DNA of 64,000 bases from Strigamia acuminata. Taxonomy: Eukaryota; Arthropoda; Chilopoda; Geophilomorpha; Linotaeniidae. The position numbers were made by a program, and so were the translations under genes. Shown here piece by piece: positions 61,326 through 64,000 of the stretch (the stretch's first letter is position 1; the number at the start of each line of letters is the position of its first letter). Location of the stretch: positions 2,218,501-2,282,500 of the forward strand of contig OX442318.1 of assembly GCA_949358305.1 (NCBI GenBank), read 5' to 3'. The notes beneath the pieces are model-generated. The model searched no databases, had not been told where the DNA came from, and saw only the letters and a list, made by a program, of their open reading frames with translations.

Positions 61326-63557
61326 TCATCTGACGTAGATCCACGCGAGCATCGCCAGCATTCCGACCACGGACACCGTCGAAGCAACTTCGACCGATCG
61401 CGCGCTGCCTGTGAGGTCCATGCAGCGACCTGGAAATGGGAATTTTTGGGTTAGTGTTTGAGAGGTTTTCAGATACTGGGTGGGGAATCAGAAAAATTAG
61501 ATGGTTTGGTGGTTAGATGTGGTCGACATGATTTATTTTTATTTTAGTGACATTTTTTTTTAGGTTTTTGTCTGAAATTTAGTAAATTTTGATGAGAATT
61601 CTGTCAAATTTTGAGGAATTTAATGGAATTTGTGTACAATTTCTGAAATTTTGATGAAATTTCTGTAGAATTCTTGAAATTTTTCAGTAATTTCAGTAAA
61701 TTTTCTTCAAATTTTTATTTAATTTCAGTAAATTTTGTAAAAATTTAATGGAATTTGTATAAAATTTTTCAAACTTTTAAGAAATTACAAAAAAAAATTC
61801 TGAAAATTTGAAGAAATTATAAAAAAAATTCTCAAATTTTGATGGAATTTCTGGACAATTTCTCAAATTTTCATCAAATTATATAAAATTTCTATAATGT
61901 TGATAGAATTTCTATCCAATTTCTCAAATACTGACGAAATTTATAAAAATGTCCCAAATTTTCACTTCTTTTATTAAAATTTTCTCTAACCTGGATGAAA
62001 ATCATCAAAAACAAAAATCCATAAAATGTCTGACATTTCTCAAACTTTGCTGAAATTATCAAAAAAATTTCAAATTTTGTCGACATTTATAAAAATAAAT
62101 TCTCAAATCTTGTCCAAATTTACATAGTTAACATCATAACAATTTTTTTAAACTTCATCAAACATTTACTGATAAATCAAACTTTAAAAAAATAAAAATG
62201 CCTTCCACATTGTTCCCTAACCACATATTCCCAATTTTTCTGACAACACGCAATACAGCACTCAACACCCACCATTACTCGTCACATTAAACGCCATCAA
62301 ACCGCTCAATCCCGGCACAGTGTTACGACTGCACGACCCTTGCAAACTGGAAAACTGTAACACTTTATCATTTTCCGTATAAATCTAAAAAAAAAAAAAA
62401 AAATAAAAATAAAACCTAAAAAACACCTCAAAAAACAAATTACGAAGCAAAATCGATTCCTAGTCCCCTTGATGGAAGTTATGAGATAATTAGTTTGGTT
62501 TTCTTTCCAACTGGCGTGACATTCGTATGCTGCAAAAACCAACAAAAAAATTAATCCACGACAAAAACCCGACCAATTCCAACCGTCCAAACTTGCTTTC
62601 GATTCTGGGCTCCGTGGGACAATTGGTCTCGAACTCGATCGTGTCGATTCTCTCGCATCCGACCCGCAAAGTGGAAAATTCCTGACAAACTTCCCGTTCG
62701 TTCCGGTCGTGCCGCGTCTGCCATTTTGCGCTCAGCAAATTGTACTTGCCCAAATACGGACACTCGTTCGCCGTTGGATTCCCGGCTGCAATTAATCAAC
62801 AACTTAAAATCTTCATTTTTATGGGTCTTGTAAATGAACCGGCTTTATAGAATAGGGTAAACGCATTTCGAATTACGCGCCGGAAGTGTGTGTTGTATCT
62901 CGTTCACCAAATCGCGAACTAGTTCAAGTTCGCATTCACGTTCACTACAATTTTTTTCAAAGTGAACTATTGGTTCAAGTTCACGAACTTGAACCAATAG
63001 TTCAGTTCATTTTTCTAATTTTTGTTTTTTTAAAATTGTAATGTTTTTTTTTTATGTTTTGTGGTTTGCAGATGGAAAAAAACACTTTTTTTTAGTAAAG
63101 CAGGCGTTTTCATTGATTTTAATGACGAAAACGGCGGTTTTCGCCGTTTTCGTTGTAAAAAGTGATGAAAACATCATCAAAACGTTTAAAACGTATGCAA
63201 AAAGTGACGTTTTGTGACGTTTTCATCATCAAACATGGTGAACGCAAACTTCGTTCAAGTTCACTCTTAAAAGTGATTTAAGTTCGTTTTTTGCGTTCAC
63301 TTGTGAAAGTGAACTAGTTCGCGATCTTAGTTCGCGAACTAACGAACTTAGTTCGCGTTCGATACAACACTGCACGCCTGTTACGACACAAGGAGAGCCT
63401 CGACGACATACTTATTAAAGTGACAAATTCTGCCGAGGACCGGTTGAAATACGGTGTGTGACAAGCCTCCGATTTTAGCCGCGTGAAATTCCCGCTCTGA
63501 ACTTCGACGACGTGGTTACTCCTCTTGTGGAATTCCATACAAACGTAACCATTTTCA
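61326..63557 (-). CDS. Secreted cysteine-rich membrane-anchored protein (5' incomplete)
   Basis: Five minus-strand exons: 63557-63412, 62785-62569, 62529-62444, 62384-62273 and 61429-61326. In order they encode ENGYVCMEFHKRSNHVVEVQ; a cysteine module with ANECPYLGKYNLLSAKW; YECHASWKENQTNYLI; a module with FSSLQGSCSRNTVPG; and GRCMDLTGSAR followed by a hydrophobic C-terminus (VEVASTVSVVGMLAMLAWIY) and stop. The pattern of paired cysteines and the C-terminal hydrophobic tail fit a secreted ectodomain anchored by a transmembrane or GPI signal. It resembles the uncharacterised arthropod DUF7042-7045 type proteins, from memory only. All phases close except at 62569, where the canonical GT gives the wrong phase; a GC donor (GCAAGT, about 62595) would fit. 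The signal peptide lies outside the window. Confidence 0.65.
62885..63375. mobile_element. Inverted-repeat element in intron of minus-strand gene
   Basis: gtgttgtatctcgttcac at the left and gttcgatacaacactg at the right are inverted, and gttcgcgaactagttc words recur in both halves. The centre contains an aaaacggcg palindrome (about 63126-63150). The CAGTGTTGTA-type end suggests hAT, but no clean 8-bp duplication was found. Confidence 0.55.
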
Positions 63558-64000
63558 CTAAAAAAAAAACAAACATTTATTTATTTATCTAATCTATTAA
63601 ATAGCCTGCATTTGATTAAAATTTCAACTATTTGGATTTCCACAAACAAACTGTACGCCGTGTGCCAGTATAAATGGTTTCACACAACTTTACTTGAAAT
63701 CTGTGATAAACGATAAAAAATAATCCCAGCAATCCATTCTTTTAAAAGCTTATTACCAAACCCCGGATAAACGCATAAATGCATAGAATATATTTATATT
63801 GAATAAAAAGCCGAAATTGGTGTAAATTGCATATTTCGCGAAATAAACGCATAAATCGCCATTTTTCAGGGAAAAAATGGCGATTTATGTCTTTTTTTTA
63901 ATGATACGTAACATATACATATCAATTTTTTCCTTTTTTTTAACCACTTGAAACAGAAAAAATTGTTAGTGCGCAATATTTCGAGCCATAAATCATTAAG
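63558..64000. other. Right edge, no gene seen
   Basis: AT-rich intronic sequence, probably an upstream intron of the minus-strand gene. Confidence 0.4.

Overview
This is a eukaryotic, AT-rich, intron-bearing and heavily transposon-laden window. It is most likely from an arthropod. The evidence is a run of pickpocket-like DEG/ENaC channel genes, a cysteine-rich ectodomain gene of a kind I associate with arthropods, GT-AG introns that can be as short as about 56-61 nt, and a short TTAGG-type run. I cannot name the species.

The backbone is a tandem, same-strand cluster of three paralogous DEG/ENaC genes: A (108-6436, 5' part outside the window), B (9547-28196) and C (45171-53512). A relic of the channel-pore exon lies between B and C (39289-39382). 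The main result is that each paralog is a two-unit fusion. One exon carries the second transmembrane segment (TM2) of a first DEG/ENaC unit, a basic coiled linker, and then TM1 of a second unit, whose own cysteine-rich domain and TM2 follow in later exons. In gene C this exon is one uninterrupted frame. Without one unresolved optional exon, all the exons I place in C close to 812 residues. Gene B has a 1-nt shift and an acidic repeat insertion in front of TM2. Gene A has a deletion and frame break exactly in the linker between the units.

The 3' flanks of A, B and C are also related, so the duplication unit was gene plus flank. Downstream of B a flank repeat has expanded into a 7.7 kb, 27-bp minisatellite (28554-36245). 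Downstream of C the same repeat survives as a short degenerate tract (54480-55135).

Introns and spacers are filled with mobile DNA: hAT-type MITEs with perfect 8-bp target duplications, two Mutator-like elements with 9-bp duplications, a piggyBac-like MITE, a pogo-like MITE, a 1 kb foldback element carrying tRNA-Ser-like sequence, a 6.5 kb element with CCAATATTGG subterminal arrays and another inverted-repeat element nested inside it, and decayed Ty3/gypsy fragments in the same intron of both B and C.

The right end is ordinary gene space. A short unrecognised gene (56821-57165) ends only 41 nt before cytosolic asparaginyl-tRNA synthetase (57207-59047, nine exons). On the minus strand lies the 3' part of a secreted, membrane-anchored cysteine-rich protein (61326-63557).
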